Positions 48,521 through 58,577 are shown, counted from the stretch's first letter. The stretch is 64,000 nucleotides of DNA from Bradyrhizobium sp. DOA9 (GCF_000617845.2 NZ_DF820425.1:3461725-3525724), one strand, 5' to 3'. A program made the numbers and translations. The notes: generated by a model from the letters alone, not told the origin.

Positions 48521-48660
48521 GTGTGTTCCTTGGCAGTGCAACATGGTCTAAAGCTGTGCTTGCGAAGATGGTCCGAAAAAGGGCAAAAGGCCGCACAGCC
48601 GTTTTCAGTAACGGTCCGTTTTCAGTTGACGAGACGGCCCTCAAGCGAAGTATGTAGCGG

Positions 48661-50052
48661 ATGCACAGCCCAAATCCAGACATGTCTCAGCTATTCGCGG
48701 ACCGTCAGGCCCAGCGCAGCACCCTGCATAACCGGTATCTGAACGAGCAGTTCGTTCGGGTTCTCAAGACCATCGGCTACGATGTCGGCTTCCAGAAGGG
48801 GCAGGGGCAGTACCTCTACGACCGCGAGGGCGCGCGCTATCTCGACCTGTTGTCCGGCTTCGGCGTGTTCGCGATCGGACGCAATCATCCCGTCATGCGC
48901 GAGGCGCTCAAGAGCGTGCTCGATGCCGACCTGCCCAACCTCGTCCAATTCGACGTCTCGACGCTGGCCGGTGTGCTGGCCGAGCGCCTGCTGAAATACG
49001 TTCCCTATCTCGACAAGGCGTTCTTCGCCAATTCCGGCGCCGAATGCGTCGAGGCCGCGATCAAGTTCGCGCGTGGCGCGACAGGGCGTCCCGGCATCGT
49101 CTATTGCGCGCACGGCTATCACGGGCTGACCTATGGTGCGCTGTCGCTGACTGGCGACGCCAACTTCCGCACCGGCTTCGAGCCGCTGCTGCCGGGCTGC
49201 ACCCCGATCCCGTTCAACGACCTGGCCGCGCTGGAAAAGGCGCTGGCCTCGCGCGAGGTCGCCGCCTTCGTCGTCGAGCCGATCCAGGGCAAGGGCGTCA
49301 ACATGCCCACCGACGAGTTTCTGCCGGGCGCGGCCGCGCTCTGCAAGAAATACGGCACGCTGTTCGTCGCCGACGAGATCCAGACCGGCATGGGCCGCAC
49401 CGGCCGCTTCCTCGCGGTCGAGCACTGGAACGTCGAGCCCGACATGGTGCTGCTGTCGAAGTCGCTGTCGGGCGGCCACGTGCCGGTCGGCGCGGTGCTG
49501 ACGCGCAAGAGCATCTTCGACAAGATCTTCAACCAGATGGACCGCGCGGTGGTGCACGGCTCCACCTTCTCCAAGAACGACCTGGCGATGGCTGCGGGCA
49601 TCGCGACGCTCGACGTCATGGAATCGGAGAAGCTGATCGATGCGGCCGCCAAGCGCGGCGCCGAGCTGCGCCTCGCGCTGACGCGCATGGTGCCGGGCTA
49701 CGAGCTGCTCAAGGAAGTCCGCGGCAAGGGCCTGATGATCGGCATCGAGTTCGGCCCGCCGAAGTCGCTGCGCCTGCGGGCCTCCTGGAACGTGCTGGAG
49801 ACCGCCAACAAGGGCCTGTTCTGCCAGCTCATCACCGTGCCGCTGTTCAAGGATCACAAGATCCTGACGCAAGTCGCCGGCCACGGCAGCCACACCATCA
49901 AGCTGCTGCCGCCGCTCACCATCACCGAGGAAGACTGCAGCTGGATCGAGCGCGCCTTCGACGACGTCATCGCCGGCAGCCACAAGGTCCCCGGTGCGAT
50001 CTGGTCGCTCGGCAAGACGCTGGTGGACAACGCGGTGCGGCGGTCGGCGTAA
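48661..50052 (+). CDS. hpnO: aminotransferase for aminobacteriohopanetriol synthesis
   Basis: A 463-residue class-III PLP aminotransferase, which converts a hopanoid side-chain aldehyde to an amine. PLP motifs: ANSGAECVEAAIK (phosphate cup), YHGLTYGALSLT, VADEIQTGMGRTG (Asp to the pyridine N) and LLSKSLSGGHVPVGA with Lys267 as the Schiff-base lysine. Assigned to HpnO by its hopanoid context and family. It lies 140 bp from the divergent DUF2147 gene and is convergent with a hydrolase gene. Confidence 0.9.
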   Translation: MHSPNPDMSQLFADRQAQRSTLHNRYLNEQFVRVLKTIGYDVGFQKGQGQYLYDREGARYLDLLSGFGVFAIGRNHPVMREALKSVLDADLPNLVQFDVSTLAGVLAERLLKYVPYLDKAFFANSGAECVEAAIKFARGATGRPGIVYCAHGYHGLTYGALSLTGDANFRTGFEPLLPGCTPIPFNDLAALEKALASREVAAFVVEPIQGKGVNMPTDEFLPGAAALCKKYGTLFVADEIQTGMGRTGRFLAVEHWNVEPDMVLLSKSLSGGHVPVGAVLTRKSIFDKIFNQMDRAVVHGSTFSKNDLAMAAGIATLDVMESEKLIDAAAKRGAELRLALTRMVPGYELLKEVRGKGLMIGIEFGPPKSLRLRASWNVLETANKGLFCQLITVPLFKDHKILTQVAGHGSHTIKLLPPLTITEEDCSWIERAFDDVIAGSHKVPGAIWSLGKTLVDNAVRRSA

Positions 50053-50093
50053 TAAGGCCAATCGCTCCAGGCCGCCTCGTCCGCGGCCGAAAC

Positions 50094-50972
50094 TTACTTC
50101 GCGAACTCGCGCACGGCTTCCACCACTTGCTCCGGCACTTCCTGCGCGACACAGTGCCCTGCATTCTCGAAAACCAGCGTGGCAACGTCCGGAATCAGCG
50201 ACACAGCGCGTTGCGCCATTTCCTTGTAGATCGGGCCCGACTTCGCCGCTGTCGTGACGCACACCGGACAGTCGAGCTTGGTGAGCGAGGCAAATGGATT
50301 GCCGCGGGCATCGCCAATGTAAACCTGCTCCATCGCCTCGTAGATGGGACGCAAGATCGCGGCTTCTATTTCGGGCGTGCAGCAGAGCCGGATGCGGCCG
50401 TCGTCGAGCGGCGCGAAGCCGTGGCGCACATACGCCCGTAGCGAGGTTTCGGTCCAATCCGCAAACGCCGGTGCTGCGCGGTAACGTTCGAACACCGCGT
50501 CGGGACTGTCGAACTCGGCTCGACGGCGCAGCGTGCCCTGCACGCGGGCGAGCGATTCTTCGCTCAATGTTCCGGAGCGCGCGGCGCGCGGGTCCATGAT
50601 GGTCGGCTCCATCACGAACAGGCGTGCGAAGCGACCAGGCAGGAGTTTCGCCGCAAGAAGGAGATCGGTCGCGCCCGCGCTGTGGCCGATTCCATAGATG
50701 TCGTGGAGATCGAGCGTATCGACCACCCGGCAGACGTCGTCAGCGTAATCGAGGAAGTGATAGGCGCCGGGTTTGTGGCTTGCGCCATGACCGCGGCGGT
50801 CAAGGGCATAGACGGTGTAGGTCGATGCGAGCTCGCGCGCGACCTCGTGCCATACATCGGCGACGAAACCGGTGCCGTGCACGAGCAGCGCGGCAGGCTT
50901 GCCGCTCTCGCCCCATTGCAGCATGACGATCTCTGCGTCGGCTGGACCGATTGAAAAGCGATGACCAATCAT
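50094..50972 (-). CDS. alpha/beta hydrolase
   Basis: A 292-residue hydrolase. The oxyanion region is VHGTGFVADVW; the nucleophile elbow is GIGHSAGAT with Ser98; the catalytic His is in FENAGHCVAQEVPE. No signal peptide. Its start lies 12 nt after the GMC oxidoreductase stop, so the two are in an operon and may act in one pathway, for example oxidation then hydrolysis of an alcohol or ester. Substrate unknown. Confidence 0.87.
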   Translation of the reverse strand: MIGHRFSIGPADAEIVMLQWGESGKPAALLVHGTGFVADVWHEVARELASTYTVYALDRRGHGASHKPGAYHFLDYADDVCRVVDTLDLHDIYGIGHSAGATDLLLAAKLLPGRFARLFVMEPTIMDPRAARSGTLSEESLARVQGTLRRRAEFDSPDAVFERYRAAPAFADWTETSLRAYVRHGFAPLDDGRIRLCCTPEIEAAILRPIYEAMEQVYIGDARGNPFASLTKLDCPVCVTTAAKSGPIYKEMAQRAVSLIPDVATLVFENAGHCVAQEVPEQVVEAVREFAK

Positions 50973-50984
50973 GATGGCTGGATA

Positions 50985-52604
50985 CTACTTCGCATCCTCC
51001 AGGATCATGGCCGCGCCCTTCTCCGCGATCATCGCGGTCGGCGTGTTGGTGTTGCCCGACGTGATCGTCGGCATGATCGAGGCATCGACGATGCGCAGGC
51101 CGTCAAGGCCGTAGAAGCGCAGGCGCTCATCCACCACCGCCATCGGATCGTTTGCCGTACCCATCTTGGCGGTGCCGACGGGGTGGAAGATGGTGGTGCC
51201 GATGTCGCCGGCGGCCTTTGCCAGCGAGGCGTCGTCATCGCCGACGGTCGGCCCCGGCAGATATTCGCTGGGGCGATATTTGGCCAGCGCTTTCTGCTGC
51301 ATCAGGCGTCGCGTGGTGCGAATGGCGTCGGCGGCGACCTGGCGGTCGTCGTCGGTCGACAGGTAGTTCGGCGCGATGACCGGCTTCTCGTCCGGGCTCG
51401 CCGAACGAAGCCGCACGTTGCCGCGCGAGGTCGGTTGCAGATTGCAGGCGCTCACCGTGATCGCGGGGAAGCGGTGCAGGGGATCGCCGAACTTGTCGAG
51501 CGACAGCGGCTGCACGTGAAACTGGATGTTGGCGCGCGCCCGCGTCGCGTCGGAGCGCGTGAAAATGCCGAGCTGCGACGGCGCCATGGTCAGCGGGCCG
51601 CGGCGGCGGAAGGCGTAGTCGAGCCCCATCAGGCCGCGGCGGAACAGATTGTAATAGGTCTCGTTCAGCGTGCGCACGCCCTCGACCTTGTAGATCGCGC
51701 GCTGCTGGAGATGGTCCTGCAAATTCCGCCCGACGCCGGGCTTGTCCATGACGATGTCGATGCCGAGCGGCGACAGCCAGTCGGCAGGGCCGATGCCGGA
51801 GCGATGCAGCACCTGTACCGAGCCGATCGAGCCTGCCGAGAGCAACACCTCGCGCTTCGCGCGCGCCTCGATGATCTCGCCGTTCCGCATGAAGCGCACG
51901 CCGACGGCGCGGCCCTGCTCGACGATGAGGCGGTCGACCAGCACGTGCTTCTCGAGCCGAAGGTTCGGACGGTTCAGTGCCGGCTTGAGGAAGCCGCGAG
52001 CCGAGGACCAGCGCCGGCCGCGCTTCTGGTTGACGTGGAAATAGCTCGTGCCTTCGTTGTCGCCGGTGTTGAAATCCGGGATGCGCTTGATGCCCATCTC
52101 CTCGGCGGCGTCACCGACCGCGTCGAGAATGGCCCATGACAGCCGCGGTGCCTCGATGCGCCAGCCACCGCCGGCGCCGTGATGCTCGCTGGCGCCGAGG
52201 AAGTGGTCCTCGATGCGCTTGAACAGCGGCAGCACGTCGTCATAGCCCCAGCCGGTCAGGCCCAGCTGGCGCCAGTGATCGTAGTCGGCAGCCTGACCGC
52301 GCATCGAGATCATGGCGTTGATCGCCGAGCAGCCGCCGATCACCTTGCCGCGCGGATAGGCCAGCGAACGGCCGTTCAGGCCGGGCTCGGCCTCGGTCTT
52401 GAACATCCAGTCCGAACGCGGATTGCCGATGGCGAAGAGATAGCCGACCGGAATGTGGAACCAGATCCAATTGTCGTCGCCGCCGGCTTCAAGGATGAGA
52501 ACGCGGTTGCTTGGGGCGGCCGACAGCCGGTTGGCGACGATGCAGCCCGCCGTGCCCGCTCCGACGACAATGTAGTCAAACTCACCTTCAAGCCGCCTCG
52601 GCAT
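50985..52604 (-). CDS. GMC-family FAD alcohol oxidoreductase (choline dehydrogenase-like)
   Basis: A 539-residue flavoprotein. N-terminal FAD motif FDYIVVGAGTAGCIVANRL, GMC signature 1 region YPRGKVIGGCSAINAMISMRG, signature 2 LLSAGSIGSVQVLHRSGIGP, and the C-terminal active site HPVGTAKMG plus NTNTPTAMIAEKGA. The usual catalytic His and Asn lie in HPVGT and the GNTNTPT segment. The ATG at 52604 has GGAAG upstream; earlier in-frame sequence is not coding. It is first of a two-gene operon with the hydrolase. Confidence 0.92.
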   Translation of the reverse strand: MPRRLEGEFDYIVVGAGTAGCIVANRLSAAPSNRVLILEAGGDDNWIWFHIPVGYLFAIGNPRSDWMFKTEAEPGLNGRSLAYPRGKVIGGCSAINAMISMRGQAADYDHWRQLGLTGWGYDDVLPLFKRIEDHFLGASEHHGAGGGWRIEAPRLSWAILDAVGDAAEEMGIKRIPDFNTGDNEGTSYFHVNQKRGRRWSSARGFLKPALNRPNLRLEKHVLVDRLIVEQGRAVGVRFMRNGEIIEARAKREVLLSAGSIGSVQVLHRSGIGPADWLSPLGIDIVMDKPGVGRNLQDHLQQRAIYKVEGVRTLNETYYNLFRRGLMGLDYAFRRRGPLTMAPSQLGIFTRSDATRARANIQFHVQPLSLDKFGDPLHRFPAITVSACNLQPTSRGNVRLRSASPDEKPVIAPNYLSTDDDRQVAADAIRTTRRLMQQKALAKYRPSEYLPGPTVGDDDASLAKAAGDIGTTIFHPVGTAKMGTANDPMAVVDERLRFYGLDGLRIVDASIMPTITSGNTNTPTAMIAEKGAAMILEDAK

Positions 52605-52774
52605 TCTGCTTCCACCCGGATGATCTCTTTGCGTTCGTCTAATAGGCCGACGCAGCCGATCGGGACAAGCCCGCCATGCCGGGTGAACAGGGCTAGACCC
52701 CAATTGCCGGCGGTTGGGTGGACCGACGCTTGCATGGTAGACAGTCCGGACTTTCAACCAGCCTGAGACCTTCC

Positions 52775-53947
52775 ATGCCCATCGTGAACCGCGTCGCCGA
52801 CCTTCAACCCGATATCCAGGCCTGGCGGCGCGACATCCATCAGCACCCCGAGTTGCTGTACGACGTGCACCGCACCGCAGCATTCGTTGCGGACCGGTTG
52901 CGGGAGTTCGGCTGCGATGAGGTCGTGACCGGCCTCGGCCAGACCGGCGTCGTCGGCGTGATCAGGGGCAGCAAGCCGGCCGGCGAGGGGCTCAAGGCGA
53001 TCGGCATGCGCGCCGACATGGACGCGCTGCCGGTCGAGGAGCAGACCAGGCTGCCTTACGCCTCCAAGATTCCCGGCAAGATGCACGCCTGCGGCCATGA
53101 CGGCCACACCGCGATGCTGCTCGGGGCGGCCCGCTATCTCGCCGAGACGCGCAATTTTGCCGGCGATGCCGTGGTGATCTTCCAGCCCGCCGAGGAGGGC
53201 GGCGCCGGCGGCGCGGCCATGGTCAAGGACGGCCTGATGGAGCGCTTCGGCATCGATCAGGTCTACGGCATGCACAACGGCCCGGGCATCCCGGTCGGCT
53301 CGTTCGCGATCCGGCCGGGCCCGATCATGGCATCGACCGACGAGGTCGACATCATGATCGAGGGACTCGGCGGCCACGCCGCGCGTCCGCACAAATGCGT
53401 CGATTCCGTTCTCGTGGGTGCGCAGCTGATCACGGCCTTGCAGTCGATCGTGTCTCGCAGCGTCGATCCGCTGGAATCGGCGGTGATCTCGATCTGCGAA
53501 TTCCACGCCGGCAACGCCCGCAACGTCATTCCGCAGACCGCGACGCTGAGAGGCACGATCCGCACGCTGACGCCGGAGGTGCGCAAGCTGGTCGAGAAGC
53601 GCGTCCATGAGGTCGTGGCGGGCGTCGCCCAGATCACCGGTGCCAAGATCGATCTGCACTACAAGCGCGGTTATCCTGTCGTGAACAATCACGCCGCGGA
53701 GACCGAGGTGGCGACGCGCATTGCCAAGCAGGTCGCGGGCGAGACCCATGTCCACGAGATGGCGCCGCTGATGGGCGGCGAGGATTTCGCCTACATGCTG
53801 GAGGCGCGGCCCGGTGCCTTCATCTTCTGCGGCAACGGCGACAGCGCCGGCCTGCATCACCCCGCCTACAATTTCAACGACGAGGCGATCGTCTACGGCA
53901 CGTCCTACTGGGTGAAGCTGGTCGAGGAGCAGCTCGCGGCGTCGTAA
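52775..53947 (+). CDS. M20-family amidohydrolase (hippurate hydrolase-like)
   Basis: A 390-residue metal-dependent amidohydrolase of the M20D branch (IAA-amino acid/hippurate hydrolases). Metal motifs: MRADMDALPVEE, MHACGHDGHTAMLLG, QPAEEGGAGGAAMV, with the last His in PLMGGEDFAYM and GLHHPAYNFND. The dimerisation lid begins near EGLGGHAARPH. The ATG at 52775 is the family start. Divergent from the GMC oxidoreductase. Confidence 0.91.
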   Translation: MPIVNRVADLQPDIQAWRRDIHQHPELLYDVHRTAAFVADRLREFGCDEVVTGLGQTGVVGVIRGSKPAGEGLKAIGMRADMDALPVEEQTRLPYASKIPGKMHACGHDGHTAMLLGAARYLAETRNFAGDAVVIFQPAEEGGAGGAAMVKDGLMERFGIDQVYGMHNGPGIPVGSFAIRPGPIMASTDEVDIMIEGLGGHAARPHKCVDSVLVGAQLITALQSIVSRSVDPLESAVISICEFHAGNARNVIPQTATLRGTIRTLTPEVRKLVEKRVHEVVAGVAQITGAKIDLHYKRGYPVVNNHAAETEVATRIAKQVAGETHVHEMAPLMGGEDFAYMLEARPGAFIFCGNGDSAGLHHPAYNFNDEAIVYGTSYWVKLVEEQLAAS

Positions 53948-53971
53948 TTTTTCGTCCTTGCCGGCTTGCAG

Positions 53972-54057
53972 CGTCATGGCCGGGCTTGTGCCGGCCATCC
54001 ACGCCTTTCCACGCAGCACAAAGGACGTGGATGCCCGGGACAAGCCCGGGCATGACG
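53972..54057. repeat. dispersed palindrome (GTCATGCCCGGGCTTG family)
   Basis: Arms 53972-54003 (CGTCATGGCCGGGCTTGTGC...) and 54026-54057 (...CAAGCCCGGGCATGACG) are imperfect reverse complements of 32 nt. It lies between convergent genes and resembles a common intergenic repeat of bradyrhizobia. Confidence 0.7.
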
Positions 54058-54126
54058 ACGTCTGCTGAATGTTCAACAGCAATTGCCCTCTTCCCGTAAG
54101 ATTGGGGAGGGGGAGAAGCGGCACCT

Positions 54127-55755
54127 TCAGAACATCCGCGAGAAGACCACGTAGAGCGTGGCCGACAGCATGATCGCGCAGGGCAGCGTCAGCACCCAGG
54201 CCATCAGCAGGTTGCGGATGGTCGACCATTGCAGGCCCGAACCGTTCGCCGCCATGGTGCCGGCAACGCCCGACGACAGCACATGCGTGGTCGAGACCGG
54301 CAGTCCGAACACGTCGGCGGCGCCGATCGTGCCGGCGGCCACGAGCTCGGCCGAGGCGCCTTGCGCGTAGGTGAGATGGCTCTTGCCGATCTTCTCGCCG
54401 ACCGTGATGACGATGCGCTTCCAGCCGATCATGGTGCCGAGGCCGAGCGCGATCGCGACCGCGATCTTCACCCAGGTCGGGATGAACTTGGTGGCGGCGT
54501 CGAGCGAGCCCTTGTAGGCGTTCAGGGTGGCGATCTCCTCCTTGTTGAGGTCGTTCTCCTTGTCCTTCATCAGGAAGCGGATCGCTTCCGAGGTCATGTA
54601 CATGTCGTTGCGGGTGTTGCCGACGGCTTCCGCCGGCACCTTGTTCAGCGTGCCGTATTTGGCGACCTGATCGCCGATATCCTTCACCAGCACGGCGAGC
54701 GAGGGATAGGTGCCCTCGTTGATGTGGCGCTGCGTGATGTATTGCGTCACGGCCGGGCGGGGATCGCCGATGATGCTGTGGCCGGCGCCCTTCGCCGCGA
54801 TCACCCTGGCGGCGGCATCCGAGGTCTTCTGGAACTGGACGACCTGGGATTCCGGCAGCGCGCGGTTGAGCGCGTAGGCCGTCGGCACGGTGCCGATCAG
54901 GATCAGCATGATCAGGCCCATGCCCTTCTGGCCGTCGTTCGAGCCGTGCGCGAAGCTGACGCCGGTGCAGGTCGCGATCAGGAGGCCGCGGATCCACAGC
55001 GGCGGCGGCTTGTTGCCTTCCGGCGCGGAATAGAGCGCCGGGTTGCGGACGATGAACTTGAGCAGGAGCAACAGCGTGGCGGCGCAGATGAAGCCGAATA
55101 GCGGCGACAGCAGCAGCGCGTAGCCGATCTCGGTCGCCTTGGTCCAGTCCACGCCCGAGGTGCCGTCGCGGCCGCGCATGACAGCGTTGGCGACGCCGAC
55201 GCCGATGATCGAACCGATCAGCGTGTGCGAGGAAGAGGCGGGCAGGCCGAAGAACCAGGTGCCGAGGTTCCACAGGATCGCGGCGATCAGCAGCGCGAAC
55301 ACCATGGCAAAGCCGGCGCTGGAGCCGACCTGGAGGATCAACTCGACCGGCAGCAGCGAGACGATGCCGAAGGCGACCGCGCCGGAGGACAGCAGCACGC
55401 CGAGGAAGTTGAAGAAGCCCGACCACATCACCGCCATTTCGGCTGGCAGCGAATGGGTGTAGATCACGGTCGCCACCGCATTGGCGGTGTCGTGGAAGCC
55501 ATTGACGAACTCGAAGCCGAGGGCGATCAGAAGCGCGACGAACAAGAGGATGTAGGGCAGGTAGGTCGTCACCCGGGTGCCGGTGGCGCTGACGTCGACA
55601 TAGATGCTGTAGGCGACGAACAGCAGACCCCCGGCGAGCACGCCGAAGAACAGGATCATCGCCAGCGGATTGAACCCCTTGTCGAGATTTGGCCGCGAGG
55701 CCGGCTGGATCGGCGCGGGATCTGCCACCGCGCGGTCGAATGCAACATCGGTCAT
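54127..55755 (-). CDS. inorganic phosphate transporter, Pit family
   Basis: A 542-residue low-affinity phosphate transporter with about 11-12 hydrophobic segments. Both Pit repeats are clear: GFEFVNGFHDTANAVATVIYT in the first half and SFAHGSNDGQKGMGL in the second, plus GLPASSSHTLIGSIIG and GLPVSTTHVLSSGVAG. A central soluble loop of about 130 residues (NRALPESQVVQF to KEEIATLNAYKG) is longer than in PitA of E. coli. The ATG at 55755 has AGGGG upstream. Confidence 0.91.
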   Translation of the reverse strand: MTDVAFDRAVADPAPIQPASRPNLDKGFNPLAMILFFGVLAGGLLFVAYSIYVDVSATGTRVTTYLPYILLFVALLIALGFEFVNGFHDTANAVATVIYTHSLPAEMAVMWSGFFNFLGVLLSSGAVAFGIVSLLPVELILQVGSSAGFAMVFALLIAAILWNLGTWFFGLPASSSHTLIGSIIGVGVANAVMRGRDGTSGVDWTKATEIGYALLLSPLFGFICAATLLLLLKFIVRNPALYSAPEGNKPPPLWIRGLLIATCTGVSFAHGSNDGQKGMGLIMLILIGTVPTAYALNRALPESQVVQFQKTSDAAARVIAAKGAGHSIIGDPRPAVTQYITQRHINEGTYPSLAVLVKDIGDQVAKYGTLNKVPAEAVGNTRNDMYMTSEAIRFLMKDKENDLNKEEIATLNAYKGSLDAATKFIPTWVKIAVAIALGLGTMIGWKRIVITVGEKIGKSHLTYAQGASAELVAAGTIGAADVFGLPVSTTHVLSSGVAGTMAANGSGLQWSTIRNLLMAWVLTLPCAIMLSATLYVVFSRMF

Positions 55756-55850
55756 GTCGGGACGCCCCTTAACTTTCAGGTAAGGTATTGTCCGCGACGG
55801 ATTTGAAGGTTGGATGACAACCGGGGCGCGAGAGGCGCTTTCCTGCCAGT

Positions 55851-57293
55851 TTAGGCGGCCCGTGCGGCCTTCTTCTGCAAGCCGGCGACGATCTTCAGGT
55901 CTTCGACAAAGCGTCGATACTCCAGCGCCTTGGCTTCGGGATCGGGCAGCCGCAGCAGGTAGGACGGATGCACCGTCACGAGCGCTTTGCGCCCGTCGGG
56001 AAGATCGATCAACCGGCCGCGGTTCTTGCCGATCGGAGTGATCTTGCCGAACACGCTTTGCGCGGCGGTGGCGCCCATCGCCACGATGAGTTCCGGCTGG
56101 ATGACTGAGACTTCCCGCTCGTACCATTGCCGGCAGGCGCGGATCTCCGTTGTGTTCGGCTTCTGGTGCAGGCGGATCTTTCCGCGCGGCACGAATTTGA
56201 AGTGCTTCACCGCGTTTGTGACATAGACCTTTTTGCGGTCGACGCCGGCTTCCTGCAGCGCGCGGTCGAGCATCTGGCCGGCCGGGCCGACGAAGGGATG
56301 GCCGGCGAGGTCTTCCTTGTCGCCGGGCTGCTCGCCGACCAGCATGATATTGGCATTCTCAGGACCTTCCCCGAACACGGTCTGCGTCGCGTCCTTGTAG
56401 AGATGGCAGGCGCGGCAATGGGCGGCTTCCTCGCGGAGCGTTTCGAGATCGTCGACAGCTGGCTTGCGTTTCATCGGAGCCTCCGGCCGCTTCTGAGGCT
56501 TGTGCGGATCGGTCGCGGCATTGGCGATCATGGCGCCGGTCATGCGTTCGGCGTCCTCGATCAAGGGCTTAATGATCGAAGCCTCCGGCAGGTTCCTCCA
56601 ATATTTCTTCGGCATCTCGGCCTGCATCGCCTTCACCTTGAGCCGGGCCGGATTGAAGATGCTGGCATAATAGCGCCGCCAGGTTTCCTCGAGCCGGTCT
56701 TCGCCCGGCGCCTCGCTCTTGCTGACGCCCGGTGTGAACGAGAGCGCGTGGCCGTCCCAATGCGCGCAGAGGTCCGGCGTCAGGATCGACCAGGGCATGT
56801 CGGCAAAGCGCTTGGCGAAGAACGGCGCGGCGAGCTCGACGATGTGATGCTCCGGCTCGAACCAGGCGACGTAATGGGCCTGGCGTTCCCGGCCGATTTC
56901 GCGGAAGCGCACGAAGGCGTGCATCTTGTGCTCGTCGCGATAGACCGCTTTCACCATGGAAGTGACGAGCGCGACATCGGGGTCGGTCGCGACCTCGATG
57001 AGATCATGGTTGTCCTTCAGCCGGAACAGCAGGCGATAGAGGATCGCAAAGCGCTCACTGTGGCGATGCAGGATCGCCGCCTTGGCGAGCTCGACGAATT
57101 TGCCTGGTACGTTGAAGGTGCCGTCGTTCACCGCGAGGATCGGAGACGGCGCTTGCGGCGCGAACAAATCCGCTTCGCCGCCCTGCACGGTCCAGGTGAC
57201 GTCGCTGGGGGGCACGTGGTGGAGCACGAGGCTGCGCGCGGCTTTGCGCCAGCCGTCAAAATCGGTTTCGGTGTCGAGCGTGATGTACTGCAT
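55851..57293 (-). CDS. udgX: UdgX-family uracil-DNA binding protein with DUF4130 domain
   Basis: A 480-residue fusion. The N-terminal 240 residues match the DUF4130 domain (VRFREIGRERQAHYVAWFEPEHHIVELAAPFFAKRF). The C-terminal 200 are a Fe-S uracil-DNA glycosylase fold: CRACHLYKDATQTVFGEGP, GEQPGDKEDLAGHPFVGPAG and VTVHPSYLLR. In UdgX the loop KRRIH carries a His that bonds covalently to abasic DNA; here the loop reads KIRLH, keeping the His. The ATG overlaps the radical SAM stop by one base. The pair lies under a LexA box, so damage induction is likely. Confidence 0.88.
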   Translation of the reverse strand: MQYITLDTETDFDGWRKAARSLVLHHVPPSDVTWTVQGGEADLFAPQAPSPILAVNDGTFNVPGKFVELAKAAILHRHSERFAILYRLLFRLKDNHDLIEVATDPDVALVTSMVKAVYRDEHKMHAFVRFREIGRERQAHYVAWFEPEHHIVELAAPFFAKRFADMPWSILTPDLCAHWDGHALSFTPGVSKSEAPGEDRLEETWRRYYASIFNPARLKVKAMQAEMPKKYWRNLPEASIIKPLIEDAERMTGAMIANAATDPHKPQKRPEAPMKRKPAVDDLETLREEAAHCRACHLYKDATQTVFGEGPENANIMLVGEQPGDKEDLAGHPFVGPAGQMLDRALQEAGVDRKKVYVTNAVKHFKFVPRGKIRLHQKPNTTEIRACRQWYEREVSVIQPELIVAMGATAAQSVFGKITPIGKNRGRLIDLPDGRKALVTVHPSYLLRLPDPEAKALEYRRFVEDLKIVAGLQKKAARAA

Positions 57294-58528
57294 CAGAAGC
57301 CAAATCCCAGTTGTGTCGCTTTCGGCTTGAATCGATCGATCAGTCCGGCGGCATCGAGACGATGCGGCGAGGGTCGGTGATCGCTGAGGACGATGAACGG
57401 CAGCGCCTTGTTGCGGGGGATATGCAATCGCTCGAGATCGGCAAGGCGGATCGTGGTGGTGCGCCTTGTTGCGATGATGCGGTCGACCGTCCTGGTGCCG
57501 AAGCCCGGCACCCGCAGCAGCTCCTCACGGCTGGCGCGGTTGACGTCGAGCGGGAAACGGTCGCGATGGCGCAGCGCCCAGGCGAGCTTGGGATCGATGT
57601 CGAGCGGCAGCATGGCGCTGTCCTCGACGATCTCGCCGACATCGAAGCCGTAGAACCGCATCAGCCAGTCGGCCTGGTAGAGCCGGTGCTCGCGCAGCAG
57701 CGGCGGCGCGCGCAGGGGCAGTGCGCGGCTGGCATCGGGGATCGGGCTGAAGGCCGAGTAATAGACGCGCCGCAGCCGGTAGGCGCCGTAGAGATTGGCG
57801 CTGGTGTGGAGAATGGTGTGATCGGAGGCACTATCGGCGCCGACGATCATCTGCGTGCTCTGGCCGGCGGGCGCGAAGCGCTGCGGCTTCGCTTTGGTTC
57901 TCGCGCTGCGATATTCCTCGGCCTCGTCCAGCTTCAGCCGCAGCCGGCCCATGGTGCGGCGGATTGCGCGGACGTCCTTCTCCGGCGCGAATTGCTGCAG
58001 GCTCGTCTCCTCGGGCATCTCGATGTTGATCGAGAGACGGTCGGCATATTTGCCGGCCTCGGCGATCAGCGCATCGTCGGCCTCGGGAATGGTCTTCAGA
58101 TGGATGTAGCCGCGGAAGTGATGCTCCTCGCGCAGTTTGCGCGCGACGCTCACCACCTGCTCCATCGTGTAATCAGGGCTGCGGATGATGCCGGAGGAGA
58201 GAAACAGGCCCTCGATGTAATTGCGCCGGTAGAAGTCGAGCGTGAGCTTGACCAGTTCGTCGATGGTGAAGCGGGCGCGCGGCACGTTGGAGGAGGCGCG
58301 GTTGACGCAATAGAGGCAATCGTAGTTGCAGGCATTGGTCAACAGCACCTTGAGCAGCGAGATGCAGCGCCCGTCCGGCGCGTAGGAATGGCAGATACCC
58401 ATGCCAGGCGCGGTCGAGCCCATGCCCTTGCCGTCGCTGGAATCCCGCTTTTCGGTGCCGCTGGAGGCACAGGACGCGTCGTACTTGGCGGCGTCGGCGA
58501 GGATCTCCAGCTTGCGTTGCACGTCCAT
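57293..58528 (-). CDS. putative DNA modification/repair radical SAM protein
   Basis: A 411-residue radical SAM protein commonly paired with UdgX. Cluster motif CNYDCLYC lies near residue 67, preceded by GICHSYAPDGRCISLLKVLLTN. The C-terminal part has helix-hairpin-helix-like sequence (VNRASREELLRVPGFGTRTVDRII), which suggests DNA binding. It overlaps udgX by one base (TGATG). Its chemistry is unknown; the partner and the LexA box argue for DNA repair or processing. Confidence 0.88.
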   Translation of the reverse strand: MDVQRKLEILADAAKYDASCASSGTEKRDSSDGKGMGSTAPGMGICHSYAPDGRCISLLKVLLTNACNYDCLYCVNRASSNVPRARFTIDELVKLTLDFYRRNYIEGLFLSSGIIRSPDYTMEQVVSVARKLREEHHFRGYIHLKTIPEADDALIAEAGKYADRLSINIEMPEETSLQQFAPEKDVRAIRRTMGRLRLKLDEAEEYRSARTKAKPQRFAPAGQSTQMIVGADSASDHTILHTSANLYGAYRLRRVYYSAFSPIPDASRALPLRAPPLLREHRLYQADWLMRFYGFDVGEIVEDSAMLPLDIDPKLAWALRHRDRFPLDVNRASREELLRVPGFGTRTVDRIIATRRTTTIRLADLERLHIPRNKALPFIVLSDHRPSPHRLDAAGLIDRFKPKATQLGFGF

Positions 58529-58577
58529 GTCTAAATCCCTTTGATTCCGCTCATGAATCCGACGTGCGCCAATTCGA

